Source: Ferrovibrio terrae
GTDB taxonomy: Bacteria; Pseudomonadota; Alphaproteobacteria; Ferrovibrionales; Ferrovibrionaceae
Length of the DNA: 64,000 bases
Assembly: GCF_007197755.1 (NCBI RefSeq)
Contig: NZ_CP041636.1
Span: 2,144,001 to 2,208,000, forward strand
Direction of reading: 5' to 3'
The notes beneath the pieces were generated by a model. It had not been told where the DNA came from. It ran no database searches and saw only the letters and a program-made list of their open reading frames with translations. A program made the position numbers and the translations under genes. This document shows, piece after piece, positions 1 through 9,419 of this stretch (its first letter is position 1; each line of letters starts with the position of its first letter).

Positions 1-312
1 CAATTCCACCAGCGTGCGCTGGTCGCTGCGGATGGCATGCGCCATGGCGCGCATCTGCACGGCCTGCGCCACTTGGCCCTGACTTTCGAGGAAGGCCTGT
101 TCCTGCGGCGTGGTAGGGCGGTGGATCAGGCGGAATTCGATATCGCCGCCGAGCAGGCTGCGGCCATCGCGTTCCAGGCCGGCCACGATGGATGCGCCCA
201 GCGTGCCGATGCCGGCAATCACCGCGACGCCGAGGCCGAGACAGGCAACGAACAGGCGGAAGCCGCGCAGGCCGCCGCGCAGCTCACGAAGCGAGAAACG
301 CAGGGACAGCAT
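1..312 (-). CDS. ABC transporter permease, N-terminal part (YbbP-like), cut by window edge
   Basis: Only the first 104 codons are present. The ATG at 312 overlaps the TGA of the upstream ATPase gene as TGATG, so the two are translationally coupled. The protein begins with a basic segment (MLSLRFSLREL) and one hydrophobic helix at about residues 20-46. A periplasmic-looking stretch follows that mentions a GGDIEFRL segment. This layout matches the FtsX/YbbP family of permeases that work with LolD/YbbA ATPases. The substrate is unknown; YbbAP is usually linked to lipid or lysophospholipase-type export. The family call rests on the N-terminus and the paired ATPase only. Confidence 0.8.
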   Translation of the reverse strand, partial: MLSLRFSLRELRGGLRGFRLFVACLGLGVAVIAGIGTLGASIVAGLERDGRSLLGGDIEFRLIHRPTTPQEQAFLESQGQVAQAVQMRAMAHAIRSDQRTLVEL

Positions 313-1082
313 CAGTCGGCCGCCTGCTGCCGGGAAGCAGTATTGGGACTGGTTTCAATTGCTTTCACCTTGCCGTCCTCGATCCGCACCACGCGGTCGC
401 AGAGCGCGGCCAGGTTTTCGTCATGCGTGATCAGGATCAGCGTCGAGTTCAGCTTGGCGGCCTCGCCGAACATCAGATCGATAATGGCATGGCCAGTGCT
501 GCCATCCAGGTTGCCGGTCGGCTCATCGGCCAGCAGCAAGGCCGGATGCGGCGCCACGGCACGGGCCAGCGCCACGCGCTGCTGCTCGCCCCCCGAAAGC
601 TGCGCCGGATAATGCGTTTCGCGCTTCGCCAGTCCCACCTGCGCCAGCGCTGCGCGGGCGCGGTCGATGGCATCACGCGCGCCTGCCAGTTCCAGCGGAA
701 CGGCGACGTTTTCCAGCGCCGTCATGGTCGGGATCAGGTGGAAACTCTGGAACACGATGCCGACGCGGCTGCGGCGCCATAGCGCCAGCTTGTCTTCATT
801 CAGCGCATTCAGATCGCCGCCGGCGACCTGAACCTTGCCGCTGGTCACGCGTTCCAGCCCGGCCAGCACCGCCAGCAGGGTGGATTTGCCAGATCCCGAA
901 GGGCCGACAATGCCAATGCGTTCGCCCGGCATCACATCCAGGTCAATGCCGCGCAGGATATTGACCGGCCCGGCCGTGCTGGCGAGAGTGAGGTGGACAT
1001 CGTTCAGTTGAACAATGGGGTTCAGGCGAACGATGGGCTCGCGCTCGGCTTGAGTGGGCGGGTTCGCGCTGGATGACGCCAT
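312..1082 (-). CDS. ABC transporter ATP-binding protein (YbbA/LolD family)
   Basis: This 256-residue protein has all nucleotide-binding motifs of an ABC ATPase. Walker A (GPSGSGKST) lies at about residues 60-68, a Q-loop at VGIVFQSF, the signature LSGGEQQR, Walker B LLLADEPTGNLD and the H-loop ITHDE. The combination VFQSF plus DEPTGNLD is typical of the LolD/MacB/YbbA group that powers export or lipoprotein extraction rather than import. It is translated just ahead of the FtsX-like permease, with which it should form the complex. The gene is divergent from the TesA-like esterase. In E. coli ybbA is also divergent from tesA, which supports the YbbA assignment. The start could be a few codons further in. 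Confidence 0.93.
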   Translation of the reverse strand: MASSSANPPTQAEREPIVRLNPIVQLNDVHLTLASTAGPVNILRGIDLDVMPGERIGIVGPSGSGKSTLLAVLAGLERVTSGKVQVAGGDLNALNEDKLALWRRSRVGIVFQSFHLIPTMTALENVAVPLELAGARDAIDRARAALAQVGLAKRETHYPAQLSGGEQQRVALARAVAPHPALLLADEPTGNLDGSTGHAIIDLMFGEAAKLNSTLILITHDENLAALCDRVVRIEDGKVKAIETSPNTASRQQAAD

Positions 1083-1114
1083 CGGTGGTCAGGTCCCCGT
1101 CAGGAAGGCAGATT

Positions 1115-1783
1115 GTGAAGTTATACGAAAGATATGGGTTTTTCCGGCGCTGTCACAATGTCGCAGCCCTGCTTGGGGTGATGCTGATCACGCTGTTGTC
1201 AGCGGCAACGCCTGTTCAGGCGCAGAATCAGGCGCCGAGCCGCCTGCTGGTGTTCGGCGACAGCCTGGTGGCGGGTTACAGTTTGCCGCCCGATGCTTCT
1301 TATCCGGCCCAGCTTGAAAAGGCGCTCAAGGCGAAGGGCGTCAATGTCGCGGTGATGAATGCCGGCGTCTCGGGTGATACTACGGCGGCTGCCGCGTCGC
1401 GGCTCGACTGGGCGCTGGCCGACAAGCCGACCCATGTGATTGTCGAACTGGGCGCCAACGACATGTTGCGAGGACTGGCACCTGAACAGGCGCGCGCCAA
1501 TCTGGACAGCATCCTCGCCAAACTGAAACAGGCCAACCTGCCGGTCCTGCTGATGGGCATGCTGGCGGCACCCAATCTGGGGGTCGATTACGGCCGTCGC
1601 TTCAACAGCATCTATCCGGATCTGGCCGCCAAGCATGGCGTGCCGCTCTACCCCTTCTTCCTCGAGGGCGTGGCTGGCGATGCCAAGCTGAATCTCGGCG
1701 ACGGGATCCACCCCACGCGGGACGGTGTTGCCATCATGGTGGATCGCACGCTCCCCCACATTTTGCGGTTCCTGGGGCAGTGA
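1115..1783 (+). CDS. tesA: Periplasmic SGNH/GDSL arylesterase or thioesterase I (TesA-like)
   Basis: This is an SGNH hydrolase acting on esters or acyl thioesters in the periplasm. The nucleophile is in FGDSL (Ser50 from the GTG start), the glycine block is NAGVSGDTT, the Asn is in GAND, and the catalytic Asp/His are in DGIHP near the C-terminus. I chose the GTG at 1115 because AGGAAGG ends six bases before it and because the product then starts with a good signal peptide: basic n-region, hydrophobic core to about residue 30, and AQA cleavage near 36. An ATG at 1073 would overlap the divergent ATPase gene and give a poor leader. Length (222 aa) fits the family. Confidence 0.88.
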   Translation: MKLYERYGFFRRCHNVAALLGVMLITLLSAATPVQAQNQAPSRLLVFGDSLVAGYSLPPDASYPAQLEKALKAKGVNVAVMNAGVSGDTTAAAASRLDWALADKPTHVIVELGANDMLRGLAPEQARANLDSILAKLKQANLPVLLMGMLAAPNLGVDYGRRFNSIYPDLAAKHGVPLYPFFLEGVAGDAKLNLGDGIHPTRDGVAIMVDRTLPHILRFLGQ

Positions 1784-1832
1784 CCCTCAATTCGTTGTTG
1801 TAAAAGCCGAGTCTGGCCGACAAAATAGGCTT

Positions 1833-1859
1833 GCCGCCGAAACAGCTGGGCGGCTTTTT
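1833..1859 (+). terminator. Rho-independent terminator after the esterase gene
   Basis: GCCGCC at 1833-1838 pairs with GGCGGC at 1849-1854 around a 10-base loop, and five T residues follow at 1855-1859. It sits between the esterase stop and the next start at 1889, so it separates the two + strand genes. Confidence 0.7.
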
Positions 1860-1888
1860 GGCGCCAGTACCGGGTTGGGAGTTTTGTC

Positions 1889-2947
1889 ATGGAGTTCCGT
1901 CGTTTAGGCCGCACCGACATTCAGGTCAGCCTGATCTGTCTTGGGACCATGACCTGGGGCGAACAGAACACCGAGGCCGAGGCGCATGCCCAGCTGGATT
2001 ATGCGCTGGACCACGGCATCAATTTCATCGACGCAGCCGAGATGTATCCGGTGCCGCCCAAGGCGGAAACGCAGGGCCGCACTGAAAGCTACATCGGCAC
2101 CTGGCTGAAAAAGCGCAAGGATCGCGACAAGATCGTGCTGGCCACCAAGGTGGCCGGGCGCGGTGGCGGCCCGCGCGGCGAGTTCGACTGGCTGCGCGAC
2201 GACAAGCAGCCGCCGAATCTGAGCCGCAAGCAGATTTTCGAAGCCGTCGACAAAAGCCTGAAGCGGCTGCAGACCGACTATATCGATCTCTACCAGACGC
2301 ATTGGCCGGATCGCCTGACCGTCAATTTCGGCCGCGCCGAATATCCGTGGAACGACGAGGCCTCGATCGCCATCGCCGAAACGCTGGATGCGATGGGCGA
2401 GCTGGTGAAGGCCGGCAAGATCCGCACCATGGGCGTGTCGAACGAAACCGCCTGGGGCGTGATGCAGCATCTCAAGGATGCCGACGCCCATACAGCGCGC
2501 CCACGCATCGTGTCGATCCAGAACCCGTACAGCCTGCTCAATCGCTGGTATGAAGCCTCGCTGTCCGAGGTCACCAGGATGGAAGAGGTCGGCCTGCTGG
2601 CCTATTCGCCGCTCGCCATGGGCGTGCTGAGCGGCAAGTATCTCGGCGGCGCCAAGCCTGCGGGCGCGCGGCTCACGCTGTTCACCCGGTTCACCCGCTA
2701 CAGCAATCCGCGCGTCGACAAGGCGACGGAGAAATATGTGGCGCTGGCGCAGCAGCACGGCCTCGATCCGTCGCAGATGGCGCTGGCCTTCGTGAATACG
2801 CGGCCCTTCGTGGCCAGCAACATCATCGGTGCCACCAGCCTCGAACAGCTGAAGGCCGATATCGACAGCCTCAACGTGAAACTGCCGCAGGAGGTGCTGG
2901 ACGGGATCGAAGCGATTCACCGCGAATATCCGAACCCGAGTGCCTGA
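1889..2947 (+). CDS. tas: Aldo/keto reductase, Tas family
   Basis: This 352-residue soluble NADP(H)-dependent oxidoreductase belongs to the aldo-keto reductase superfamily. The N-terminus (MEFRRLGRTD) and the tetrad are clear: Asp48, Tyr53 (AAEMYPVP), Lys87 (LATKVAG) and His139 (YQTHWPD). The insert after the Tyr and the overall length resemble the Tas protein of E. coli (about 346 aa) rather than shorter AKRs. A GGGAG ribosome site precedes the ATG. The natural substrate is unknown. A downstream gap of 51 bases separates it from thpR. Confidence 0.9.
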   Translation: MEFRRLGRTDIQVSLICLGTMTWGEQNTEAEAHAQLDYALDHGINFIDAAEMYPVPPKAETQGRTESYIGTWLKKRKDRDKIVLATKVAGRGGGPRGEFDWLRDDKQPPNLSRKQIFEAVDKSLKRLQTDYIDLYQTHWPDRLTVNFGRAEYPWNDEASIAIAETLDAMGELVKAGKIRTMGVSNETAWGVMQHLKDADAHTARPRIVSIQNPYSLLNRWYEASLSEVTRMEEVGLLAYSPLAMGVLSGKYLGGAKPAGARLTLFTRFTRYSNPRVDKATEKYVALAQQHGLDPSQMALAFVNTRPFVASNIIGATSLEQLKADIDSLNVKLPQEVLDGIEAIHREYPNPSA

Positions 2948-2998
2948 ATAGGGCGCTCGTTCCGGGCCGCAAGGTCACTTTCAGCGGAGGCCCCAGCC

Positions 2999-3646
2999 AT
3001 GATCCGCTTGTTCGTCGCCCTGAGTTTCCCTGATGAGATTCGCCAGTCGCTGGCCGCACTCTGCGCCGGCGTCCCTGGCGCGCGCTGGGTCAATCCCGAC
3101 CAGTTTCACCTCACGCTTCGCTTCATCGGCGAAGTCGATGGCCGCACCGCTCGCACGGTGTCGGATGCGCTCTCCACTATCATCATGCCGGATTTCGACC
3201 TCGAACTGTTCAGCGTCGGTACCTTCGGCGACAGGCGCAAGGCCAATTCGCTCTGGGTCGGCGTGCGGCCGAATGCTGCGCTCAACCGCCTGCAGGAAAA
3301 GGTCGACAATGCCGTGCTGCGCTCCGGCATTGCACCCGATCGTCGCAAGTTTGCCCCGCATGTCACGCTGGCGCGGCTGAACAACGCGCCGTTCGACCGC
3401 ATTGGTGCATACTTGAGCCATCACGCGCTCTATGCCGGGCCGCGCACTCGCTGCGACCGCTTCACGCTTTATTCCAGCTTCCTGTCCTCATCGGGCGCGA
3501 TCTATACGCCGGAGCAGGTCTATCGCCTGGATGGCGGCCTCGCCGAGGATGCCGAGCATGACTGGATGGCGGATGAGGCCGAGGCCTGGGATCAGGATCA
3601 CGGCGACTGGGACAAGGCGGAAGCGGCGGCCTACGGTGCAGAGTAG
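2999..3646 (+). CDS. thpR: RNA 2',3'-cyclic phosphodiesterase (2'-5' RNA ligase family)
   Basis: This is a member of the 2H phosphoesterase family, which opens 2',3'-cyclic phosphates on RNA ends. Both catalytic HxT motifs are visible: HLTLRFIGEV at about residues 38-47 and HVTLARL at about 121-127. The start MIRLFVAL is typical. At 215 aa it is slightly long because of an acidic C-terminal tail rich in Asp and Glu. AGCGGAGG lies upstream of the ATG. Its stop directly abuts the TTG start of the sirtuin gene, so the two form an operon. Confidence 0.92.
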   Translation: MIRLFVALSFPDEIRQSLAALCAGVPGARWVNPDQFHLTLRFIGEVDGRTARTVSDALSTIIMPDFDLELFSVGTFGDRRKANSLWVGVRPNAALNRLQEKVDNAVLRSGIAPDRRKFAPHVTLARLNNAPFDRIGAYLSHHALYAGPRTRCDRFTLYSSFLSSSGAIYTPEQVYRLDGGLAEDAEHDWMADEAEAWDQDHGDWDKAEAAAYGAE

Positions 3647-4366
3647 TTGGGCCGGGTGACGCGACGTTTTAAGTCGATCGTCATCCTCACCGGCGCCGGC
3701 ATCTCGGCCGAGTCCGGGCTTGGCACTTTCCGTGACAAGGACGGCCTCTGGACCAAATACGATCTGAACGAGGTGGCGACGCCGGAAGGCTTTGCGCGCA
3801 ATCCTGAGCTGGTGCACGACTTCTACAATGCGCGGCGCAGGAATCTGGTCGAGGCCTCGTGCAATGCGGCGCATGTCGCCCTTGCCGAACTTGAGCAGAA
3901 ATTCGACGGCGACGTCCTGCTGGTGACGCAGAATGTCGATGACCTGCATGAGCGCGCCGGCTCAGCCAGGCTGATGCATATGCATGGCGAGCTGCTGAAG
4001 ATCCGTTGCGAGGCCTGCGGCAGCGTGCTGGCATGGCGCGAGGATCTCGATCTCGCCACCACCTGTCCCGCCTGTGCCATCACGGGCCGCTTGCGGCCGC
4101 ATGTGGTCTGGTTCGGCGAAATGCCGCTCTACATGGAGGCGATTTACGACGCGCTGGCGCTCTGCGACCTGTTCGTCTCCATCGGCACCTCGGGGCAGGT
4201 CTATCCGGCGGCGGGTTTCGTGGCCGATGTGCGCCGGCGCGGCCTGGCCCATACCGTCGAGCTCAATCTCGATCCCTCCGACGGCTTTTCGCTGTTCGCC
4301 GAGAAAATTTATGGCCCGGCGACGCAGGTGGTGCCGACTTTCGTCGAACGCCTGCTCAGCGTCTGA
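3647..4366 (+). CDS. cobB: NAD-dependent protein deacylase, class III sirtuin (CobB-like)
   Basis: The Rossmann motif GAGISAESG, the NAD pocket [12 protein letters not shown], the catalytic His in HMHGEL and four zinc Cys (two CxxC pairs) are all present. The sequence FYNARRR carries the Tyr-x-x-Arg pair that binds succinyl and malonyl groups in SIRT5 and E. coli CobB, so desuccinylation is likely as well as deacetylation. The TTG at 3647 follows the thpR stop directly; a GTG at 3656 is an equal alternative. The 239-aa length is that of the short bacterial form without an N-terminal extension. Confidence 0.92.
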   Translation: MGRVTRRFKSIVILTGAGISAESGLGTFRDKDGLWTKYDLNEVATPEGFARNPELVHDFYNARRRNLVEASCNAAHVALAELEQKFDGDVLLVTQNVDDLHERAGSARLMHMHGELLKIRCEACGSVLAWREDLDLATTCPACAITGRLRPHVVWFGEMPLYMEAIYDALALCDLFVSIGTSGQVYPAAGFVADVRRRGLAHTVELNLDPSDGFSLFAEKIYGPATQVVPTFVERLLSV

Positions 4367-4494
4367 ACTTCCGCGGCTGTTACTCGCGGCTTAGGTTCTG
4401 GCGTGCGATGCGCCGCATAGGTTGAAACTCGTTCCGTATCCTGATTCTCAGTTGCGACAAGGGAGTTGATACGACTAGGTTTTCGGTCGCCATC

Positions 4495-5922
4495 ATGACC
4501 GCCTCCCCCAACATGTCCGCCCTGTCGTCTGCGACCGCCCTGCGCTGGTACGACACTGCTTTTGCCGATGCGGCGAAGGAGCGCGAGTTCCAGCAGGCGG
4601 AGGGGCCGAGCGCGATTGTCTATGCACGGCTGGCGCTCGGTCTGGCCGCCGTGCTGTTCGCCAGCTTCGGCATTACGGACTGGCTGTTCGCGCCCAATGC
4701 GCTGGCGATGAGCGCGATCCGCGCCGCCAGCATCCTCGTCCTGCTGATCGCCTTCGGCGCCACATACTCGCCGCGCGTCCTGCCGCATCACCAGTTGCTG
4801 ATGCAGGTCGGTGCGCTGTCGGTCAGCATCGGCTATATCGGCATCGTCGCGCTGGCGCCGCCGCCGCTGCTGCCGCTTTACCTCGATTGCGTGGTGCTGA
4901 TCATCATCGGCATCTTCGTCGTGCTGCGCATGGGCACGCTGCGCGCGTCCCTCTCGGTGCTGGTCGTGATGGCGCTGCTGGATGCCACCTATCTTTATGT
5001 GGGTCTGGGGACACAGCAGGATTTCATCGTCTATCAGCTGATCATGCTCACGGCCTTCGCGATTGGCTTCTTCTCCAACTACATCTACGAACGCCAGCGC
5101 CGCATAGCCTATCTCGGCCGTCGCGGTGCCGAGCAGCAGGCCGCCCGGCTGGAGCAGGCTTTGCGCCGCGCCGCAGAAGCCCAGATGCAGGCCGAACAGG
5201 CCGCCCGCGTCAAAAGCGATTTCGTCGCCCATGTCAGCCATGAACTGCGCACGCCGCTGAATGCGGTGATCGGGTTCGGTGAAGTGCTGGAACGCCAGAT
5301 CTTCGGCCCGCTCGGACATGCCAAATATGCCGAATATGCCCGCGACATCCGCGAGAGCGGCCAGCATCTGCTGTCGCTGATCAACGACGTGCTCGATCTG
5401 TCCAAGGTCGAGGCCGGCCGCATGGAGCTGCATCGCGAACTGCTGGCGCCGCATGAACTGGCGCGCGCCAGCCTGGTGCTGGTGTCGGGCCTGTCACATG
5501 TCCGCGGCACGCGGATCGCGGTCGATGTGTCGCAGGAGCTGCCGCCGGTCTTTGGTGACTCGCGCGCGATCAAGCAGATGCTGGTCAACCTGCTGTCGAA
5601 TGCGCTGAAATTCTCGCCGCCGGGTGGTCAGGTCAGCATCACGGCGGACGCCGGCGACCGCCATATCCGCTTCGTGATCAGCGACAACGGTCCGGGCATG
5701 ACGGCCGAGCAGGTGCAGATCGCGATGACGCCGTTCGGCCAGGTCAGCGGCATGGTGGCAGACAGCGAACGCGGCACCGGGCTGGGACTGGCGCTGGCCA
5801 ACAGTCTGGCCGAATTGCATGGCGCGCCGCTGCGGCTCGAATCCGAGCCCGGGCGCGGCACACGCGCCATCATCACGCTGCCGCGCGGCCATGCGCATCT
5901 GCTGGCCCCCGCAGAAGTGTAA
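4495..5922 (+). CDS. Membrane-bound sensor histidine kinase
   Basis: The 475-residue protein has about five or six hydrophobic segments between residues 43 and 185 with almost no periplasmic loops. A short coiled coil rich in Ala, Glu and Gln follows. The HisKA domain has the phospho-acceptor His249 in [13 protein letters not shown], and the HATPase has N-box [11 protein letters not shown]1 DNGPGM and G2 GTGLGLAL. No receiver is fused and no response regulator lies next to it, so it is an orphan kinase here. The sensor is probably membrane-embedded. An operator or promoter should lie in the 128-base gap before it (4367-4494), where I see no clear motif. Confidence 0.92.
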   Translation: MTASPNMSALSSATALRWYDTAFADAAKEREFQQAEGPSAIVYARLALGLAAVLFASFGITDWLFAPNALAMSAIRAASILVLLIAFGATYSPRVLPHHQLLMQVGALSVSIGYIGIVALAPPPLLPLYLDCVVLIIIGIFVVLRMGTLRASLSVLVVMALLDATYLYVGLGTQQDFIVYQLIMLTAFAIGFFSNYIYERQRRIAYLGRRGAEQQAARLEQALRRAAEAQMQAEQAARVKSDFVAHVSHELRTPLNAVIGFGEVLERQIFGPLGHAKYAEYARDIRESGQHLLSLINDVLDLSKVEAGRMELHRELLAPHELARASLVLVSGLSHVRGTRIAVDVSQELPPVFGDSRAIKQMLVNLLSNALKFSPPGGQVSITADAGDRHIRFVISDNGPGMTAEQVQIAMTPFGQVSGMVADSERGTGLGLALANSLAELHGAPLRLESEPGRGTRAIITLPRGHAHLLAPAEV

Positions 5923-5940
5923 TCCGTGTAAGCCTGGGCT

Positions 5941-6348
5941 TTAGTCGGGAACACTGGCCTCGATGCGGTCCATGTCGTCGTCCGACAGGCCGACATGGTG
6001 GCCAATCTCGTGGATCAGCACATGGCGCACGACATGGCGCAACGATTCGCCGCTCTCGCACCAGTAATCCAGCAGCGGCCGGCGATAGAGGAAGATCATC
6101 GCCGGCATCGTGCCGGTCTCGCCGCGCTGTTCGGCCAGGAAGCTGCCGCCGGTATATAGCCCCAGCAGGTCAAACGGCGTCTCGCAGCCCATCTCCTGCA
6201 GCACCTCGTCGTCGGGGAACTCCGCCACCTGGATCGGCACGCCGTCGATATAGCGGCCCAGCGCCGGACGCAGGCGTTTCAGCTCGGCCTCGCCGAGGGC
6301 GGCGAGGTCATCCAGCGTCGGAGCGATCAATTTGGCGGCATCACTCAT
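5941..6348 (-). CDS. Zincin-like metallopeptidase family protein
   Basis: This 135-residue protein ends with an extended zinc-protease signature: [18 protein letters not shown] gives HExxHxxGxxD. It has no signal peptide and appears to be a minimal zincin of the small family found in Alphaproteobacteria and Actinobacteria. Its substrate is not known. It is transcribed against the upstream kinase gene and divergently from phhB. Confidence 0.85.
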   Translation of the reverse strand: MSDAAKLIAPTLDDLAALGEAELKRLRPALGRYIDGVPIQVAEFPDDEVLQEMGCETPFDLLGLYTGGSFLAEQRGETGTMPAMIFLYRRPLLDYWCESGESLRHVVRHVLIHEIGHHVGLSDDDMDRIEASVPD

Positions 6349-6440
6349 GCGGCAGAACGTCTCAAGCGGTTGGGGCGTGGTTGAAGCGGGGTATCCTGCG
6401 CGCTAGCTTGCGCAGCAACGAAGGGTCCGAGGAGGATGAC

Positions 6441-6773
6441 ATGGCCATTGCCAAACTGGAAGGCGCCGCCCGCCAGGCCGCAGTGCAGGCGCTGGCCGGC
6501 TGGCAGGAGGCCAAAGGCCGCGATGCCATCGTGAAGACTTTCGTCTTCGCCGATTTCAACACGGCTTTCGGCTTCATGACGCGTGTCGCGATCCAGGCCG
6601 ACAAGGCCGATCATCATCCCGAATGGTTCAATGTCTATAACCGCGTCGAGATCACGCTGACCACGCATGATGCGGATGGCCTGAGCGAGCGCGACGTGAA
6701 ACTGGCGACATTCATCGATACGGCGGCTGCAGCCGCCGGCGCCAAGCATAGCCAAAGCGGGGTAAAATCATGA
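6441..6773 (+). CDS. phhB: 4a-hydroxytetrahydrobiopterin dehydratase (pterin-4a-carbinolamine dehydratase)
   Basis: The enzyme recycles the oxidised pterin cofactor formed by aromatic amino acid hydroxylases. The family signature is visible as a run of Lys/His around [18 protein letters not shown] and the later [12 protein letters not shown] start at ATG 6441 because GAGGAGG lies at 6429-6435; the open frame continues upstream but has no sensible start. It is 110 aa, normal for the family. Its TGA overlaps the ATG of the SCO gene, so both are coupled. Confidence 0.92.
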   Translation: MAIAKLEGAARQAAVQALAGWQEAKGRDAIVKTFVFADFNTAFGFMTRVAIQADKADHHPEWFNVYNRVEITLTTHDADGLSERDVKLATFIDTAAAAAGAKHSQSGVKS

Positions 6774-7387
6774 GCGCGGCATCCCGCGGCCTGAAGCGCG
6801 GCCTGGTTCTGGCCGCCATCGTCGCGCTGTTCGGCGTCGTCGGCTATCTCGCCATGCCCTATCTGCTGCCGCAACGCGGCGACGAAAATGCCGGTAGCGG
6901 CGTGGTCAGCATCGGCGGGCCGTTCAGTCTGACCGACCAGGACGGCAGGGCCGTCACCGACAAGGATTATGCCGGCAAGCTGATGCTGGTCTATTTCGGC
7001 TTCACCAACTGCCCCGATATCTGCCCCACCGGCCTGCAGACGATTGCACTGACGATGGACCAGCTCGGCAATGATGCAGCCAAAGTGCAGCCGATCCTGA
7101 TCACCGTCGATCCCGAACGCGACACCGCGCCGGTGATGAAGGACTACGTGCAGGCCTTCCACGAGCGCCTGGTCGGCCTGACCGGTACGCCGGAGCAGAT
7201 CGCCGCCGTCGCCAAGGCCTACCGCGTCTACTACCAGAAGGTCACCCTGAAGGATTCCAGCCTCGGCTACTCGGTTGACCATTCCGGCTTCATCTATCTG
7301 ATGGATGGAAAAGGGCAGTATCTGACCCATTTCCGTCATGATGCGACGCCGGATCAAATGGCGCAGCGAATCCGCCAGCGCCTCTAA
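6770..7387 (+). CDS. SCO1/SenC family copper chaperone or thiol-disulfide protein
   Basis: It has one N-terminal membrane anchor (about residues 9-33) and a periplasmic thioredoxin-like domain. The copper site is Cys81 and Cys85 (CPDICPT) with His171 (VDHSGFIYL). SCO proteins deliver copper to the CuA centre of cytochrome c oxidase or keep its cysteines reduced. It overlaps phhB by four bases. No oxidase genes lie nearby. Confidence 0.93.
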   Translation: MSAASRGLKRGLVLAAIVALFGVVGYLAMPYLLPQRGDENAGSGVVSIGGPFSLTDQDGRAVTDKDYAGKLMLVYFGFTNCPDICPTGLQTIALTMDQLGNDAAKVQPILITVDPERDTAPVMKDYVQAFHERLVGLTGTPEQIAAVAKAYRVYYQKVTLKDSSLGYSVDHSGFIYLMDGKGQYLTHFRHDATPDQMAQRIRQRL

Positions 7388-7429
7388 TTCCTTGGGATTA
7401 CTGGATTTCCACCCGCCTGCACGCATATG

Positions 7430-7440
7430 TTGCAGTGCAA
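7430..7440. promoter_or_regulatory. Candidate PhaR-type operator upstream of phaZ
   Basis: TTGCA-G-TGCAA is a perfect 11-base inverted repeat, 140 bases before the phaZ start. PhaR, the regulator of polyhydroxyalkanoate granule genes in Alphaproteobacteria, binds GC-centred TGC...GCA palindromes, so the position and sequence fit. This is an inference from similarity only. The rest of the 193-base gap (7388-7580) shows nothing further that I recognise. Confidence 0.4.
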
Positions 7441-7580
7441 AATAAATCGTGCGGCCACGGAGGAAGCAGCGTAAGCTGTGACCTGTCAGGCCGGGCGGCC
7501 ACGATTCTCTAACGGTTATGTCCGAGCCTTGTTATGCGGCCGCCTTACTTGGGCCGCGCTCCGGCATCAGGGTGGGACCT

Positions 7581-8825
7581 ATGCTCTACCAGCTCTTCGA
7601 AATACATCAGGCGGCTCTGCAGCCCTTCCGCGTCCTCGCCGAGGCGCAGACCCAAGCGCTGAAACTGCCCTATCTGCCGATGAACTACACGGCGGCGGCG
7701 CGCACGCTGGCCGCCGGGCTGGAAGTGTTCAGCAATATCACCCGCCGCTATCCGAAGCCGGAATTCGGCCTCGCCACCACGATGGTGGACGGTATCGAGT
7801 GCGACGTGACCGAACATGACGTGCTGGTGCTGCCATTCTGCCGGCTCAAGCATTTCCAGCGCGCGGGCTGCGAGGCCCGCAACGATCCCAAGCTGCTGAT
7901 CGTGGCGCCGCTGTCGGGCCATTATGCCACGCTGCTGCGCGGCACCGTGGAAGCGATGCTGCCTAATCACGAGGTCTACATCACCGACTGGGTGGATGCC
8001 CGCGACGTGCCGCTGAGCGAAGGCACGTTCAGTCTCGACGATTACGTCGATTACGTCCGCGAATTCTTCGCCGCCCTGGGTCCGGGCGCGCATGTGATGG
8101 GCGTGTGCCAGCCTTCGGTGCCGGTGCTGGCCGCCGTGGCGTTGATGTCGGCCGAGAATGACGCGCATGTGCCGCGTTCGATGACGCTGATGGGCGGCCC
8201 GATTGATACCCGCCTCAGTCCCACCGTGCCGAACGACCTGGCGCAGGAACATTCCATCGAGTGGTTCGAGCACAGCGTGATCAATCGCGTGCCCTTCCCG
8301 CATGCCGGTTTCATGCGTCCGGTCTATCCCGGCTTCATCCAGCTGACCGGTTTCATGACCATGAACCTGGATCGCCATGTCGGCGCCCATGTCCGCCTGT
8401 TCCATAACCTGATCAAGGGCGACGGCGACAGCGCCAAGGCGCATACCGATTTCTATGACGAATACCTCGCCGTGATGGACCTGCCGGCCGAATACTACCT
8501 CCAGACCGTGAAGACCGTGTTCCAGGACCATGCCCTGCCGCGCGGCATCATGACCGTGCGCGGCGAGACGGTGGATTGCACCGCGATCCGCAGGACCGCG
8601 CTGCTGACGGTGGAAGGCGAGAAGGACGATATCTCCGGCGTCGGCCAGACCATGGCGGCACACGACCTCTGTCCGAATATCCCCAAGGCCATGCGCGGCC
8701 ACTACCTGCAGGCCGGCGTGGGGCATTACGGCGTGTTCAACGGTCGGCGCTGGCGCGAGGAAATCGCCCCGCGCGTCACGGCCTTCATCCGCCAGCACGA
8801 CGGCAAACCCGCCAAGAAGCGTTAA
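7581..8825 (+). CDS. phaZ: Intracellular polyhydroxyalkanoate depolymerase
   Basis: The 414-residue cytoplasmic enzyme degrades stored poly(3-hydroxybutyrate). The nucleophile elbow is GVCQPS with Cys176 in place of Ser, the known feature of the PhaZ1 family. A GKVGHYGVF-like ending (AGVGHYGVFNGRRW) supplies the catalytic His. I place the start at ATG 7581 (MLYQLFEIHQAALQPFR), which matches the family N-terminus and follows a GGTGGGA site; the open frame runs 21 codons further upstream. It indicates that the organism stores PHB. No phaC or phasin gene is in the window. Confidence 0.94.
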   Translation: MLYQLFEIHQAALQPFRVLAEAQTQALKLPYLPMNYTAAARTLAAGLEVFSNITRRYPKPEFGLATTMVDGIECDVTEHDVLVLPFCRLKHFQRAGCEARNDPKLLIVAPLSGHYATLLRGTVEAMLPNHEVYITDWVDARDVPLSEGTFSLDDYVDYVREFFAALGPGAHVMGVCQPSVPVLAAVALMSAENDAHVPRSMTLMGGPIDTRLSPTVPNDLAQEHSIEWFEHSVINRVPFPHAGFMRPVYPGFIQLTGFMTMNLDRHVGAHVRLFHNLIKGDGDSAKAHTDFYDEYLAVMDLPAEYYLQTVKTVFQDHALPRGIMTVRGETVDCTAIRRTALLTVEGEKDDISGVGQTMAAHDLCPNIPKAMRGHYLQAGVGHYGVFNGRRWREEIAPRVTAFIRQHDGKPAKKR

Positions 8826-8889
8826 TCGGGAAGCGCTAAGGCTCGGCTGAATCCTTTATAGAAGCGCCATCCTGGCGTAATCTGCCGCC

Positions 8890-9360
8890 ATGCCCCGCAG
8901 CCTGCCCTTCTGGCGCCGCAAGCGCCTCGACCAGATGACGCCTTCCGAATGGGAGTCGCTGTGCGATGGCTGCGGCAAATGCTGCCTTTACCGCCTGGAG
9001 GACCAGGATACCGGCGAGTTGGAGCAGACCAACGTGGCCTGCAAGCTGCTGAACTGCGCCACCGGCCAGTGCAGCAACTATCCCAAGCGCAAGAAGATCG
9101 TGCCCGACTGCATCCAGCTCACACCGGCGAAAGTGCAGAAGATGAACTGGCTGCCGGCCACCTGCGGCTATCGCCTGGTGGCGCAGGGCAAGGACCTGTA
9201 CTGGTGGCATCCGCTGAAAAGCGGCAGCAGCCAGACCGTGCACCAGGCCGGCATTTCGGCGGCCGGCCGCGTCATTTCGGAAAAAGACGCCGGCGAGCTG
9301 GAAGACCATGTCGTCTACTGGCTCGACGACAAAGGCCCGCCCAAACCCAAGAAGCGTTAG
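8890..9360 (+). CDS. UPF0260 (YcgN-like) cysteine-cluster protein
   Basis: It is a 156-residue cytoplasmic protein with the cysteine cluster [12 protein letters not shown] near residues 24-35 and further cysteines ([11 protein letters not shown]). These are the marks of the YkgJ/UPF0260 group, which probably binds zinc or an iron-sulfur centre. Its biochemical role is unknown. The WW-rich stretch DLYWWHPL and the full length agree with YcgN. Confidence 0.88.
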   Translation: MPRSLPFWRRKRLDQMTPSEWESLCDGCGKCCLYRLEDQDTGELEQTNVACKLLNCATGQCSNYPKRKKIVPDCIQLTPAKVQKMNWLPATCGYRLVAQGKDLYWWHPLKSGSSQTVHQAGISAAGRVISEKDAGELEDHVVYWLDDKGPPKPKKR

Positions 9361-9419
9361 CAGGGAACGCTGCGGCAATTGCAGCGTTTACATGTCGAAC
9401 CGTTTTTCAGGGCAGGCAG

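Noticed and set aside
6345..6755. Minus-strand frame opposite phhB
   Set aside because: The plus strand carries the pterin dehydratase signature and a GAGGAGG site; the minus frame has no motif.
7545..8798. Minus-strand frame opposite phaZ
   Set aside because: His/Gly-rich composition, no domain, antisense to a motif-complete enzyme.
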